Positions 33,546 to 45,700 of a DNA stretch of 64,000 bases are shown here, piece by piece (the stretch's first letter is position 1; every line of letters starts with the position of its first letter). The stretch lies in contig CP053153.1 in NCBI GenBank assembly GCA_014607495.2, positions 12,710,001 to 12,774,000 on the forward strand, read 5' to 3'. Made by a program: the position numbers and the translations under genes. The stretch is from Carposina sasakii (Eukaryota > Arthropoda > Insecta > Lepidoptera > Carposinidae). The notes under the pieces were generated by a model. The model did not search any database. It was not told where the DNA came from and was given only the letters and a program-made list of their open reading frames with translations.

Positions 33546-33818
33546 ACGTCTCACTTTAAGACGTCAAATCCACAGAGCTAAGTAATAACTAGACAAGGCA
33601 AGTGTTTCTACTTGGTGTGTAAAAAGGGATTGCAAACTACTTCTATCAGCCCTAATTCATTCAGTCCTAGCTCGAGAACGAGTGTCTATTCTAATTCTTA
33701 AGTCTATTTTTTACATGAAAAGTACATACACTTAGTTTATCTAGTTATTAATGCTCTGTGCATTTGACGTTTAAAAGTGCAACATCTCGCTCTCACCAAA
33801 TTCATCATACGGGTGCAG
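33546..33818. mobile_element. Foldback MITE, family H copy 2
   Basis: Shares TTGCAAACTACTTCTATCAG and GTGTCTATTCTAATTCTTAA, in reverse orientation to copy 1, plus CTCGCTCTCACCAAATTCAT at the right end. The outermost left arm is missing. Confidence 0.7.
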
Positions 33819-34560
33819 ATTTTATGTCTTGGTTTCTTTTACGACTGTCGGTGACGAATTAGCTACTATTTCAGACGTGGTTGGATTTCAGTGGTCACTT
33901 AAGCCTAGACTACACTATGACTAGAGTTTGTTTCACCAAATAGTTCTTTTGAATGATGTCGCTAGTTACTATATGTATAACTTCATTATCTGTGTTATTG
34001 CATACAAATAATGTTAGTTCCGAAACCCAGCATGGAAGTTATTCTATAAAACGGACTGTACTTACTATTAGGCGTGCAAACCGTAAGTCGCGTTAGTCTA
34101 AAAGCGTTAGTATAAAACAGAACCGGCTACAGAATTGTTCAGTGAGTCACCGTATTGGCTTACATAGGAATAAATAAAAGCACACCATAGTCAGACTCGC
34201 TTGACTACACAAGTGCGTCAGCGCAGCGATGCAATGTGATCAGGATGCATGAGGAATGCCCATTTTTCTATAGTAGAAAAATGCAATGAAACAGATAACT
34301 GGTTTGGAATGCTGTGCTGGGTATTTGCTGATTCATATCTAGTTGATAAAGAGACTAGTTACAGATTAGATATGATAGAAGAGGCATGGATAGATGAATA
34401 GGTAAGAAAACTATATGAATAAATAATGTGATAAATGACTGAATATGATCGTGGCCTGAACTATGTCGAGTCTGTGATATTGACCAATGGACTAGTGTGA
34501 TTTTGTACGTACTATGTCTGTCATCGTGCCATAGACATTTTTCGTATTGACCATTTATTA

Positions 34561-34608
34561 AACTTTTGGACCCTAATATTGACACCAATGGAGAAATGAT
34601 CGTGATGA
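34561..34608 (-). repeat. Small fragment of MITE family C
   Basis: CTTTTGGACCCTAATATTG and CCAATGGAGAAATGATCGTG match the interior of the family, with an internal deletion. No ends remain. Confidence 0.6.
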
Positions 34609-34692
34609 TAGTAGTAATAATATAATACCATGAAGTATTATAGTTTACGATTGGCTAAGACTTGATTTTATAACTACACGTAGGTATAGCTA

Positions 34693-34830
34693 GCAACTTG
34701 TCACTGATCTTCACACCTGCCCCAGCCCCGCTAAACGTGGCTGAGGGATCTCCCTCATGATCCTGCAGTTCTGGCTATCCCGTTTCGGGAACACAACTGT
34801 GTATGTATGTATGTATATGTATATGTATAG
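34693..34830. repeat. Family G copy with TGTA microsatellite
   Basis: AACTTGTCACTGATCTTCAC, GCTAAACGTGGCTGAGGGAT, ATGATCCTGCAGTTCTGGCT and ATCCCGTTTCGGGAACACAA end in (TGTA)n, the usual terminus of this family. Confidence 0.65.
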
Positions 34831-36094
34831 TTGCAAATCTCTCTATAAGCATAATCTAGCTAGAAACAGCTACTATAAAGGTAAAAAAACGGAAGCACCA
34901 CCCTAGACAGACTGAGTGGATCGTTTAATGTTTAATGCCCACACTTTCGCGCTAAAAGCCTTCCATTTCTGCTGAATTTTGACATGTGAAAAATGACAAA
35001 ATAAACATGAGTATCCCCTAACCGCTGAGGGTTGCGAGGGGTTGGATAAGGGTACAGCATTGATGTTATCATCAAATATTTCCACCACTCGAAAAGGTTT
35101 TCGCTCAAATATTTTGTAATGTTTGAATCAATAACTTTTGTAGTAAAATATACAGATTGTAGAGTAGGATAAATTCAAAATAAAGGTTATCTTAACATTC
35201 GTTTTTCTAACCGCCAATTTCTATAACTGATCTTGACTTTTTTCTGCATATCTCAGATTTAATCTTCAATTGTTTTCATACAAAATTTCAAATTAGGAAT
35301 TAATGAATCCAAGAGTCTTTTTGACCTCGTATTCAAATTGGCCGTAAATTGTATGTATACCTATACACTGCAATGGAATGCAAAACTTGTATAGCAAAAA
35401 GTCTTTCGCTTTGGCACCAAAAACAGAACAATATTTGAAAATCACGTTTTATTTTTTAAACCAAAAATGGGGTCACACCGGAATTTATCTATACAGCCAA
35501 CATTAAATAGGTCACATGTCGCAAGAGGGACCACCATGTGTGTAATCTGCGAGCACTGGCTTGTACCCTTATAAGTGACCCATTTCTCATCTGATTACAC
35601 TAATTTACTTAATGGCAGCATGAAGCGCCCTCTATTGTTTATTTTCAGTAAAGTTTATAGGTTCATTCAGCCTAGTATAATCTCGGATAGAGGTGTGTAT
35701 AGTGGCCTATTATTTTAATTACAAAAGGCTAGCCTAACCCACTAGCATAAAATTATTTATGTAACTGACAACCTAGGTAGGAAAATTATAATTCATAGAA
35801 TCAGACGCGTACCTAATTATGTTTTTCTATAATATCCAATAGGTAGGTACTACAATTGTGGGTTTCTCTATTATTATATACCTAATACTGAATTATTTTT
35901 CAGGTTTCATGACTACAGACTTGAATAAATAAGGTAGATAGAGAATTTAATTTAGATTTAATGAAATCATCGGCTCTCTCAATCTGTAACGTATAGGTAT
36001 ATAATAATATAGCATGCAGAAAAAGCTTCTCATTAAGATTTCATTGATTTTATAAAGGCCTGTTAAAGGCACTGGTCTAGAATTTGTAAATTGT
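34831..36094. other. Intergenic or intronic, no gene seen
   Basis: AT-rich. The minus-strand open frame at 34903-35088 has no supporting feature. Confidence 0.45.
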
Positions 36095-36169
36095 ATGGCG
36101 TCTTCAACCAATGCCGCTCACGCTCTCCTGGCTTCAATTTTATTACAATCTTCTTTGAGTGCTTCAGTA
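36095..36169 (+). CDS. Candidate first coding exon, unidentified
   Basis: ATG at 36095 begins MASSTNAAHALLASILLQSS then LSASV, a 25-codon open stretch with a hydrophobic middle that could act as a secretion signal. It ends at GTA|GTAAGT in phase 0. Exon 37358-37439 is also open in phase 0, so the two could join. This uses a different frame from the join with 24747, so at most one is right. Could be chance. Confidence 0.18.
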
Positions 36170-37357
36170 GTAAGTGATTTAGTGGCTTTTATTCATTAGA
36201 TCGGTACTAAAGTGGGCAATTTTGGCTATATTATTTAGGTAATTTGATTCTATACCAGTATTGCATTTACAGGCTTTAAGTAAGATACCTACATTTCTAC
36301 CTTTCATGTAATTTAAAGGCTAATAGATCTTAAGATTTTTCGAATAACATCCAGCAATAACTTCTGAGTTTCTCTTCAGCATGCAAGGATATTTCCTCTT
36401 TTTACGTAACTAGATAGAACTTAGCAGTAATTCCCACTCTAGTACATATATATATTATGATGTGCCTGTATGTATGATGTACCTAAGTCTGTCTTAAACA
36501 TAATTTACAATGGATCTACTAAAAACATCGAATGTATAGGTATAAGAAGATAACGGATTTACTATCCGTTTTATTACATAGATGAAGCATCATAAATCAA
36601 TAAGTACGTACTTTAATCACATAGAGAAAGCTACTTTTCATCAAACATGTGTTTAAATAAATATCTAGTTAGGAGTACACTATTAAATCAATCGCAAAAC
36701 ACGTATTCTGTCTGGTAGTTCTTTGATGTTATTTCGTTCAATAACATAAATAAAAAAATGATGCAGTTTTACTATAAAAACTTACTTTTTTAAATCTAAA
36801 GGTGTGAAATCCAAATATCCATAACTAGGAAACAAACATCTATATATATATATCAATTATTTACTTCCTTTATTAAAATTCTCTTTTTTTAAATTTCACT
36901 AGATACCATTGATACTACCAACTTTTGCGCGTAACGATCGCGACTGAGGTAGTATATCACGTGATTTATCGCAGAGGGAAGTACCCATAACCGGCGAGAA
37001 TGTATGAAACGTTCGCCGAATCTTAATGAGGTGAAGTTTGTCACAAATAGTTAGGGTTAGGATATAATATGATACGTTATTTGTCTACCTCGCATGTGAG
37101 TTCTCTATTTTTTTTTTGGTTCATGTTCATGTACATTCGTTATAGGTATAGGTAAAATACATCTACTTATCAGAGTATAAATATTTTGTCACTAATGACA
37201 TGTAGGTAATACCTATAGGTACTAGTATAATGCTCTACAATGGATTAGCTGCACAACATTCGTATGAGTGTAATAAAATTCACGCGGCTACGTAAATGTT
37301 CACAGATACCATGGTATTTAACCTTTGAATAAACTTACCATCATTTTATTGTTACAG

Positions 37358-37439
37358 GTAAAAAGTGGAAGCCTTACCGAGGCCACGTCGACATTGTCCC
37401 CTCACAGTAGAAACCCATTTTGGTGTTTACTCAACCGAG
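37358..37439 (+). CDS. Candidate plus-strand exon, unidentified
   Basis: An 82-nt segment with TTATTGTTACAG before it and CGAG|GTAAGT after, GC-richer than its flanks. In phase 1 it reads (G)KKWKPYRGHVDIVPSQ and a TAG stop, leaving the last ~30 nt as 3' UTR. In phase 0 it is open throughout. The phase-1 reading continues candidate exon 24747-24837. No homology recognised. A non-coding RNA exon is equally possible. Confidence 0.3.
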
Positions 37440-38760
37440 GTAAGTGAATCCATAAGCTCCCAAAAGGGAAAACCAACACGATAAAAACGGTCAATTTTTT
37501 TGTATCCTTTAGATCTATTTCAAAATTAAAAGCGTTGAGTGAGAGAATTTGTGACAGTACATTAAAAGAGAAAATAGGTAGTTCTGTTAAAAAAATTGCT
37601 GCCGAAAGGTCTTTGTATGTAAACCCTTATGTAGACCCTTATTGTAAAAAAATGAGCCGTAGATAATCTCCACCACCATACCGCACATGAAGCAAACATA
37701 CTTCCTTAAAATATATTTGTGTATATCATTTATTGACTAATATATAATACTCGTATATCTACTCGTATATCTTAGGGAGTCAACCTGCGGGGTGGGCAGT
37801 GGCCACTCACTCTGTAACCTGATAGTAAATGCCTTTCAGTTTCGCTGCTGCATGCAAGCTACACTTGACACCGTGGATTGTATTGGGTTACCTACGATCA
37901 GTATTTTCTAACTTATTTATTTATATTATTCGATAAAAGGCTGCATTTCATTTTTTGCTTGATTGTAGATTCCAATTATATCTTGTAACTCTGCTATTCG
38001 TATTACTGTGTCTATGTTATCGGATTGTAATTCGCTTGTTTTTTTAAAAAGCCTTAGCTATCTTAAATTCTAAATGAAAGTAGCTTTCGGACTTTTCAGC
38101 TTTTGAGATTTGCCATTGTATCACAGCATATACTCCTACTTACGAAGATCGATTTAATGAAAAGGTTCCGAATTGTTAACTTATATTTAATGAATGTAAG
38201 TATTAAAGGATAATGATCCCAGTTTCCAAGCCATTTCGAGTCCAATGTACTTATCCACTTTTTGTCAGTAGGTACCCTTTTCTTTTGAATGACATTTTTC
38301 CTCTTATTCTTCTGTCACAAATGAAACGATGTCTTAAGGTCATTACCTCATGTCCATGGAACTGAAGATGTAGACACAAAATAATAAAAATCTTGTGCAT
38401 CAGAGCGAAAAATGTTGGGTAGAGATGGGTGCAATTGGAATGAATAATTTTGTGCAATTGCGAGCAGATACTGTCGAAAATCCGTGTTCTATTCCAGTGG
38501 TTGGAAAACTGTTACATCGATTACGAAGCTATATGTTGGTTGACCGGTTTCGCAAAAACTTATCTTTTTATATCTAATAGATAGATCTACTTTTTTATCT
38601 TACTCGCCACTTGCTCAAGAGCTATCTGATCTTACTTTATCTAGCACACAGCTATCACGGGGCGTTTACTTCGATAATACTTATTCGAAGTCAATAATTT
38701 TGTTATGAAAAAGACGTGCCAATGGAGATTGAATTAAATTTACAGTCTTTATCAACACAT
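37440..38760. other. Intergenic or intronic, no gene seen
   Basis: AT-rich. The two overlapping opposite-strand open frames at 38251-38577 have no support. Confidence 0.45.
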
Positions 38761-38855
38761 CATTAGCCTATTGCAGTCCACTGCTGGATGTAAGCCTCAC
38801 CCAGGGTACGCTACAAGCCTACTGCCATAGTAGGAGGGCTTTTGCCTATAGTAAT
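38761..38855. repeat. Dispersed repeat family E fragment
   Basis: CATTAGCCTATTGCAGTCCA, GCTGGATGTAAGCCTCACCC and CTACAAGCCTACTGCCATAG match the family with several substitutions. Confidence 0.6.
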
Positions 38856-39233
38856 TTACAGTGGTGAAGTAAAATTACTTACATTTGATTTGTCATACAA
38901 AGTTTCTTGGCTTGACTGTTTATCTTTTTTAGTAGGTTTCTATTGCGTGGGCTTTACTAATGTGTCTTTAAGGTACTAAATTATTATTGTACCTAATAAA
39001 TAACGAATAGGTAGGTGCACCAAACATGTTGTCTAACAAAAAAGAATCACCTGTAAGTAATTATATAGATTAGTAGAACATTAGACCTTTTTAAGGCAGC
39101 ATGTAGGTAGCAAACTCGATTTACGTTACAAGGGCTTCGAAATATGACGTCATAGAACAAGTAGATACTGCAATGTCATGCCTGAAGTAACTGCATAGTA
39201 ATAAACTTTGTAACTTTCTGTGTAACTAACTAA

Positions 39234-39310
39234 CTAACGCTTGCGCTAGTTTCAAACTGTCGAATCACATAGATTTTGTTAGCGAGTCGCTAGCGTTACG
39301 CCGCGTAAAA
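39234..39310 (-). repeat. Partial copy of the 57485 foldback element
   Basis: TTTCAAACTGTCGAATCACA, AGATTTTGTTAGCGAGTCGC and TAGCGTTACGCC are the reverse complement of the core of 57485-57614. Terminal arms are missing. Confidence 0.65.
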
Positions 39311-39516
39311 AGTTTTGTGCTAATATATACATATATATAATATAATAAATTAATAACTTATTTATTGTAATTATTAACGTTATACTTATCACTATATTTT
39401 CACTTAGTGGTCCTAAAGAATTGTATCTGGATATAAAAACTCTGACTTACTTACTGATTATTTTTTTGTCATGATGAGCTAGCATTTTTTCAATTAGATT
39501 GTAGGTATATTGAATA

Positions 39517-39849
39517 CTAGTGGACGCCCGCGACTCCGTCCGCGTGGACTACAGAAAAAAAAAACAAAATATCGAAATTATCCGGGATAAAAACATTTTC
39601 CCGGGATAAAAAGTAGCCTATATGTTAAATGGGACCTGTCACAATATATTCCTGAAAACTGCATCGAAATCGGTTCAGCCGTTTCTGAGATTAGCATGCA
39701 CAAACGCACAGACAAACCGACAAACAGACAAAAATTTCAAAAATCATTGTTTTGGGTACTATTGCGTTGATAAAGGTATTCTATAATATTTTTTCTTTTA
39801 TATCCCATGTACAGACAGCGATCCGTTACATTTTTATTATATGTATAGA
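39517..39849 (-). mobile_element. Helitron-like element, complete ends
   Basis: On the minus strand it ends GGCGTCCACTAG at 39517 and begins TC at 39849. It is flanked by A and T as expected for Helitron insertion between A and T. The 3' subterminal stretch CGCGGACGGAGTCGCGGGC can form a small hairpin. No coding capacity (333 bp). Probably non-autonomous. Confidence 0.7.
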
Positions 39850-40133
39850 TTAGTCCCTATAAAACCACCTATCGTCATTAGGTATGTTTCACGTGACGAA
39901 AGTAGGTACAAAAGATTTAAATGTAAGATGAGACGTTTGCTTTCATCATATCTTCAAGATGGACCGATAAAAAGTTTCTTCCTTCGCATATCATCGTACA
40001 GTATATTTATATTGTTTTACTAAGTGCATTCACGGTTTGTCTTACTTATGTATGAGGTTATATAAATGAGATATAAAAACTTTTTGCTTAGGAACGTATT
40101 GCGGAAATATTTTCACTTTGTCAGGTATGCAGT

Positions 40134-40505
40134 AGAGGTGTAAAAGTAACGAATAAAAGCGTATCCGTATGTATTCGTTACTTTGACCATGAGTACTCGC
40201 TACTATCGCATCGTTACCGAACTCGTTACTTCTGATACCGCATATGGTATAGTAACTATAGTATGTAGTATGGTAACGAGTTGAATCGACGTGAACTGTC
40301 GACGTAATATACCAAATTTGCAATGGATTTATTACATATTTATAAAATTTTAACCACAAACTTAAATTATACGAAAAAAATACCCATGATACGAAACATG
40401 CGAGTAACGAGACGAATTCCTGGGTAACGTTTCGTTACTCGGTACTTGATGCAGTACCCGTTACTCCGAATACATACTCAGTAACGAGAATACATACGGT
40501 ACATT
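40134..40505. repeat. GTAACGA-rich inverted-repeat region
   Basis: GTAACGAATA, GTAACGAG and CGTTACTC words recur in both orientations. Examples are AAAGTAACGAATAAAAGCG on the left and CGTTACTCGGTACTTGATG and TACATACTCAGTAACGAG on the right. This looks like a decayed foldback transposon. The minus-strand open frame of 105 codons at 40042-40359 lies across it and is not supported. Confidence 0.4.
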
Positions 40506-40619
40506 ATCTTTGTTTACACAAAGTAGGTTGATTTATAAACATTATGGAAGTAAGTGTTGAATACAGGAGCAAAATATAAAGCAAATCGGATCTTAATAAA
40601 GTAGGTAGGTAAACATATA

Positions 40620-40775
40620 CAGGGTGATTTTTGGTCGTCAACGTTCCCGAAAACTACGGAATCTCCTCATCATCACGATCATTTTTCTCCAGGTATACCT
40701 GGGAAGTGTCTGGTTTCCAAAATATTAGGGTCCAAAGTTGAGTAAATAGACTGCGTTTTTCAGCATAAATTGTTT
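40620..40775 (+). mobile_element. MITE family C, copy 4, truncated
   Basis: The left half starts CAGGGTGATTTTTGGTCG and stops after GACTGCGTTTTTCAGCATAA. The rest is replaced by a LINE end at 40781. It also lacks a few bases (CATGGAAG) that other copies have. Confidence 0.75.
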
Positions 40776-40780
40776 TTGAC

Positions 40781-40924
40781 AGTGCGGCGCTGTTTTCAAA
40801 CTCCTTCTTGGCCACGGCTGTTCGTCTCTGGAATAAGCTTCCGCTGGAGATACGAGAGTCTTCTTCGGCAGCGGTTTTTAAGTCAAGGGTGCAGAAATAC
40901 CACACGATACAAAATGAGACATAA
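40781..40924 (+). pseudogene. C-terminal end of a non-LTR retrotransposon ORF
   Basis: The 48-codon plus-strand frame reads FLATAVRLWNKLPLEIRES, then SSSAAVFKSRVQKYHTIQNE and a TAA stop. The A-V-R-L-W-N-x-L-P pattern followed by F-K-x-x-x-x-K is the typical last segment of CR1/L2/jockey-like reverse-transcriptase proteins. 5'-truncated, as usual for LINE insertions. The opposite-strand frame is a shadow. Confidence 0.75.
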
Positions 40925-41121
40925 GTAGTGAAAGTATTTGTCTTTGTCTACTTAGTACATTATGGAAGTAAAAGTAGGAATACAGGTAAACATATATGCA
41001 AATAAGTGTTAATAAATATAGGCAAATTTTTTTTTTAGGTATAAAGCAAATATAGATATACTTACCTATAAGTAACATGAAAGTTGATTCAAAGTTGATA
41101 GTGTCAAACGCTGTACCTATA

Positions 41122-41381
41122 CAGGGTGTAACAAAAGGGGTATGTTAAGTGAAAAGCTATGTAAATAGCCCACTAAAAGGAACCTATCCACAAAATTTTA
41201 AACTCGAAATCACATGTTTATTTTTCCAGATAGTATGGAGAATTCCTAAACAACTCAGGAATGTTCATACAATCTTGAAAAATAAACATGTGATTTCGAG
41301 TCTCAAATTTTGAAAATAGGCTCTCTATAGTGGGCTATTTACATAGCTTTTCGCTTAACATACCCTTTCTGTTGCACTCTG
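41122..41381. mobile_element. Foldback MITE, family D copy 2
   Basis: A 260-bp copy flanked by TA (41120-41121, 41382-41383). It starts CAGGGTGTAACAAAAGGGG and ends GTTGCACTCTG. The long arms share GTAAATAGCCCACTA and AACTCGAAATCACATG / CATGTGATTTCGAGT. Confidence 0.85.
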
Positions 41382-41796
41382 TATAAAGTTAAAAATATAC
41401 CTAGAGGTAGTTCGAGAGAAAACATAATGATGCAGGTTAAGTAGTCAATCATTCGTGTTATTGTCAAATGTTACGAAATTAAACATAACAAAGCTGGTTG
41501 ATTATTCACGTACTCTCAAAATGGACCACGTATATATGACGAAACATAAAATCTAGGTGACCAGGTACTAGACAAGCATAAAAATGACAGACGTTTAATA
41601 AAATTAATAAGTTAGCGTAAATACAAAGTAATTATACGAGTAGGTAGTAAAATGAACAAAGTTGAAGACATACTTGATGTGATATATTGCAAATTGTTTA
41701 CTTTATAACTTGTATGAACTGTCATTAGATATATAGGTATGTGATATTGCAGAGAGATTGTAGTCCGATAATGCGACATCACATACTAGACTTATT

Positions 41797-41870
41797 ATCA
41801 TCATAGTCAGCCTATTGCAGTCCACTGCTAGACATAGGCCTTCTACAGAGCACGCCACACAGCACGATCT
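41797..41870. repeat. Dispersed repeat family E fragment
   Basis: ATCATCATAGTCAGCCTATT, GCAGTCCACTGCTAGACATA and CACGCCACAC mark a diverged piece of the family. A minus-strand open frame at 41703-41945 covers it and is not a gene. Confidence 0.55.
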
Positions 41871-41894
41871 CCCATGTTTGCCATCCATACTATA

Positions 41895-42397
41895 CAGGGT
41901 GTAGGTGACAGCCAGGCAAATACTGAAATGCAGAACAAGTACCATTGTGTTGAGTTATACGACAGTGTTATAACTCGCAGGAAATATATTAGATTAGATT
42001 AGATTCATTTATTGCATATACCAGGTTATATAGATTATTATTTTTTATTTAATTATCAGTAATCTTTGCTCTCCGCGCCAATTGTATCGGGCGATCCTGT
42101 GACTAATTAGATGGGTTTATTGGTTATTGTGTGACACATTGCTGCTTTTTGGTTCACTTGTGACTCTCCATTAGGGTTCAAATAACGTTATTTGAACTTT
42201 ATGGAAGCAACCTTTTTTTTGAAAATCATCTTTTGGTTAAAATTTTATTTTTAAACAAAATTTTTTTTTCCTGAAAATATGAAAAAAATGTCGGAAAATT
42301 TTGGAATTTATCTCCGAAAATTTTCTGTGTTTTCCGCATCAGAATCATGGTCTGAAGTCATTATATCAATATTTGCCTAGCTGTCACAAACATCCTG
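41895..42397. mobile_element. TA-flanked inverted-repeat element, 503 bp
   Basis: TA on both sides. The left end CAGGGTGTAGGTGACAGCCA then GGCAAATACTG matches the inverted right end, CAGGATGTTTGTGACAGCTA then GGCAAATATTG. The interior is unlike families C and D although the outer seven bases agree. Only one copy was found in the window. Non-coding. Confidence 0.75.
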
Positions 42398-42405
42398 TAT
42401 ACATA

Positions 42406-42789
42406 CAGCATGTTTTTTCGTTGCCACCCTTAACGAAGGGTACGTACACAATACATCAAATAAAGTAAGTCTATGCCAAAAAAAATGCTGGGAAACGATG
42501 AAATTTTTCTTGAAAAAATTCTAGTTACTTGATCGAACGAAATTTATAGTGTCCAAGTGTTTATGCTAGTTTTTTCATAATTATTATTACGATAAATTAT
42601 TATTTCTCGTGAAAAAATCATGCTAAGCGCGTCTATTTATGCAGAAAAACGCAGTCAATTTACTCAACTTTGAACTCTAATATTTTGGAAACCAGAAACT
42701 TCCCAGGTATGCTTCCATGGAGAAAAATGATCGTGATAATGAGGAGATTCCGTAGTTTTCGGGAACGTTGACTACCAAAAATCACCATG
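42406..42789 (-). mobile_element. MITE family C, copy 5
   Basis: A full-length 384-bp copy, TA-flanked, minus orientation, only eight bases after the element ending at 42397. It starts CAGCATGTTTTTTCGTTGCC and ends AAATCACCATG. Confidence 0.85.
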
Positions 42790-45700
42790 TATAGAATATT
42801 TATAAAATATTTGAACAGTTCGTAGATTTAGGGATATAGGTAGATACCATAGATATGCCAGATTACTTTTATTTTTGAAAAGCAGATTATAGGTTTAATA
42901 ATTATAAAACGTTGTGGCACGTTTTTGCAACCTAAATACAATCTTTTTAAAGTTCGATTAAATCCCACGCTTTCTAATATAATGTAGTAAACTTCTGTTT
43001 AGGATTCCGGAAAAAACATAAATTACTTACGTAAAGACTGTTACGAGATGGGATCAGGTGTATCTGCCTTCGAGCAATACGGAAAACAAAATTACATAGA
43101 GCATGAATACGATCTAAACCCTATATTAGTCGCTCACTCAAACTTCAATAGCACTCAACAAGGCATTTTAACTCTTATGTTAATGTAAATAAAGCTCTAT
43201 CATTTCTCGAGTTTCCTCAAGGGAAAAATTATCCTATGAATACAAACATTAACCTGTAGGTCCTAGAACGCAACCCTGAGATACGCCCACCAAAGGATAT
43301 TGAAAAAAATATTAGGTTTAGCATTAAAATTCTTACATTACATTTAAATAGGGTTTAAAATAAGAAAAGGATTTTTAAGAAAAAGTAGGGCGCAGCAGTC
43401 ACGATCAAAATTGTTTTGTTCTAAACTTCGTGACATAAGTTGAAAGCTCATGACGTAAACCTTATTCAATTGTATTAGAGCCTAAAATTACTAGTTTAAC
43501 TGGCGTTATTTTATTCGTGCAGATTGTAAGGGCAAAGGTAAAAGGTAATTGTGGTATTTTCGAGAAATTACTAGCAGCAAGTGGATCAGTTCAGGCATTA
43601 GTGATAGTTACTCCTCATTTGTCGTAGGTTTCTGCCCTTTTCTAGATAGATAGCTAATGCCTTAAAATTTTCTCTACGTAGGAGGTCTAATGTGGTTGTT
43701 TCTTGTGGCAATGTTTTAATACAATAACGAATTTAAGTAGAAGTTAACGGAGAAGCGGATATAAGAAAAAAGCGACATAAAATTTTACTTCAATATTATT
43801 ACTTATATTTCAAATACTCTTATTTTAATGAGTTTTTTAGTTGGAGTTCTTTTTCTTTTTTGTAAACAAATTCATGCCTACAGAAAAAGAAGTTCAAAGG
43901 TGTTTATTAATTTACTACCTATACTAACATGCGTACTTTTTAGAGATAATTCTTTTAATTTCTTAACTGTAATCACGTGATATGCAATCACGTATATGTA
44001 TATTATTATGAGTGAATTTTCTATATTACTGTGACTTTCGCAATAGTTAATTACCGCAAGTTATACGGATTTTATAGGTAATGTCAGTATTTTTAAACAT
44101 AATTCGCTCACTAATTGTGCAGCCAATATCAAAGCAAGTTATCGATAAAATCAGTTTGACATGTCCAGCTTCTGACTCGGTCAAGTTTTTATGTAGGTAG
44201 GTATACTGGAGCCAGTTCGCAAAACCAGATTATGTCGGAGGAGTGAACAGAACAAGTTTTATGACATGCAAGAGTATTGACCTTTATTTTTGTTAATAAT
44301 AAATAGAGTTAATTATTTTTATTTAATTCCAGAGATATCAGATATATCTGATTGTGTGATTTGAACGTGAGGATAATTATTTATATAAAAAATAATACAT
44401 AATAGGTAAATAGCTGGCTAGTTACATGTCTGCGTGAAAATGATTTTTCAGACATATGTAGCAAAACCAATCCATTTTAATTTTAAGCTTTATATTCTTT
44501 AAAATTGAATTTCCTTATCGTGTAGCTGCAAAAACATTGGCAAGTAATTTTCAATGTCGTGATAAAATATACATAAATCATTTGTTTCTTTCCGGTGTGG
44601 CGTTTGCAGTAGAATTTGAACTTTTTGATTTGGATAAAATCTGAGGAGAAAATAATAAATATCTATTATTTTATGAATCGCCAGCGCCGCTGCTTGATAG
44701 AGTATTATTAAAAAGCAGAGAATAAATACAATTATATCTGAGTTTTATGTGATATTGCGCCCGTAGTCTCCACTACTTGACGAGGGTTCTTGAAGAACTT
44801 TGGCAGACTACAGCCCCTGAGTCCAATCCGTTAGTTTGTCTCATATATGTCTCACTATGTTATGTCCGGTTTCAAGCATCATACTAGAGTTGAGGGTGGA
44901 ATAGAGTTGTCCACATTATTATTTGAAGTTGAGGGATGCTTTCCAACTGTAACTCTTATTATTATAACTTCTGTAGTTATATTCTTAAGTTTGTTGGCAA
45001 TGCGGCTGCATTTTGGGCACGCTTCCCGATAATGGAGATCGGTTAACTTTTCTAAAGTTATTATGATATTTTTACTATACTATATATTCACTATGGCCAT
45101 CCGATCTCCTATCGGTACCTCGCCACGAGAAACCAGCGCTATAGTTTTATCAAAAACTAGATAAATAATCTACATATTTCGCCAACAACCGTGGTTCAGG
45201 ATTTAGAAATGTAAATTAGTAAATCATATTTTTACTAAAACCCAAGACATACTTGCGGGTGTAGGGCCCGGTGGTGGGCGCACCCATATATTATATATTT
45301 AAAAAATCTCTTTGTTGGTAGTATTTAAGTTCTTAGGTAAGTATATTATGCTAAAAATCTTTAGAAGTTCGATCAATGAGTTATAGAATTAGCTCCATTT
45401 GTTCTTTCCCCTATCACCACTACAAATCTATCCATATTTTGCTGACAAGTCTGACCACTATTTATAAATAGTATTTTAAACTTATTTTAATCCCCTATTA
45501 ACTAGGCTCTACTTAAAACCATTTTCCCTTTAAATACTTAATTATATCAGTTAATATTCATACCACACGCTTCAGGGTGTAAACACCATGAGTGATACTT
45601 CATTATCGGCCAGTTATTTCTAGCCTATGTAATTTTAAAAGCAAGTTTGTACTTTCGTTTTCATCTATTCATTTGAATTTGTTATGTGAGATACTTTTAA

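Noticed and set aside
30459..34830. TATG/TGTA tandem tracts as a possible CRISPR-like or satellite array
   Set aside because: They are short microsatellites at the ends of family G repeats; no spacer structure.
40042..40359. Minus-strand open frame of 105 codons
   Set aside because: Runs through the GTAACGA-repeat region; no protein motif and AT-driven composition.
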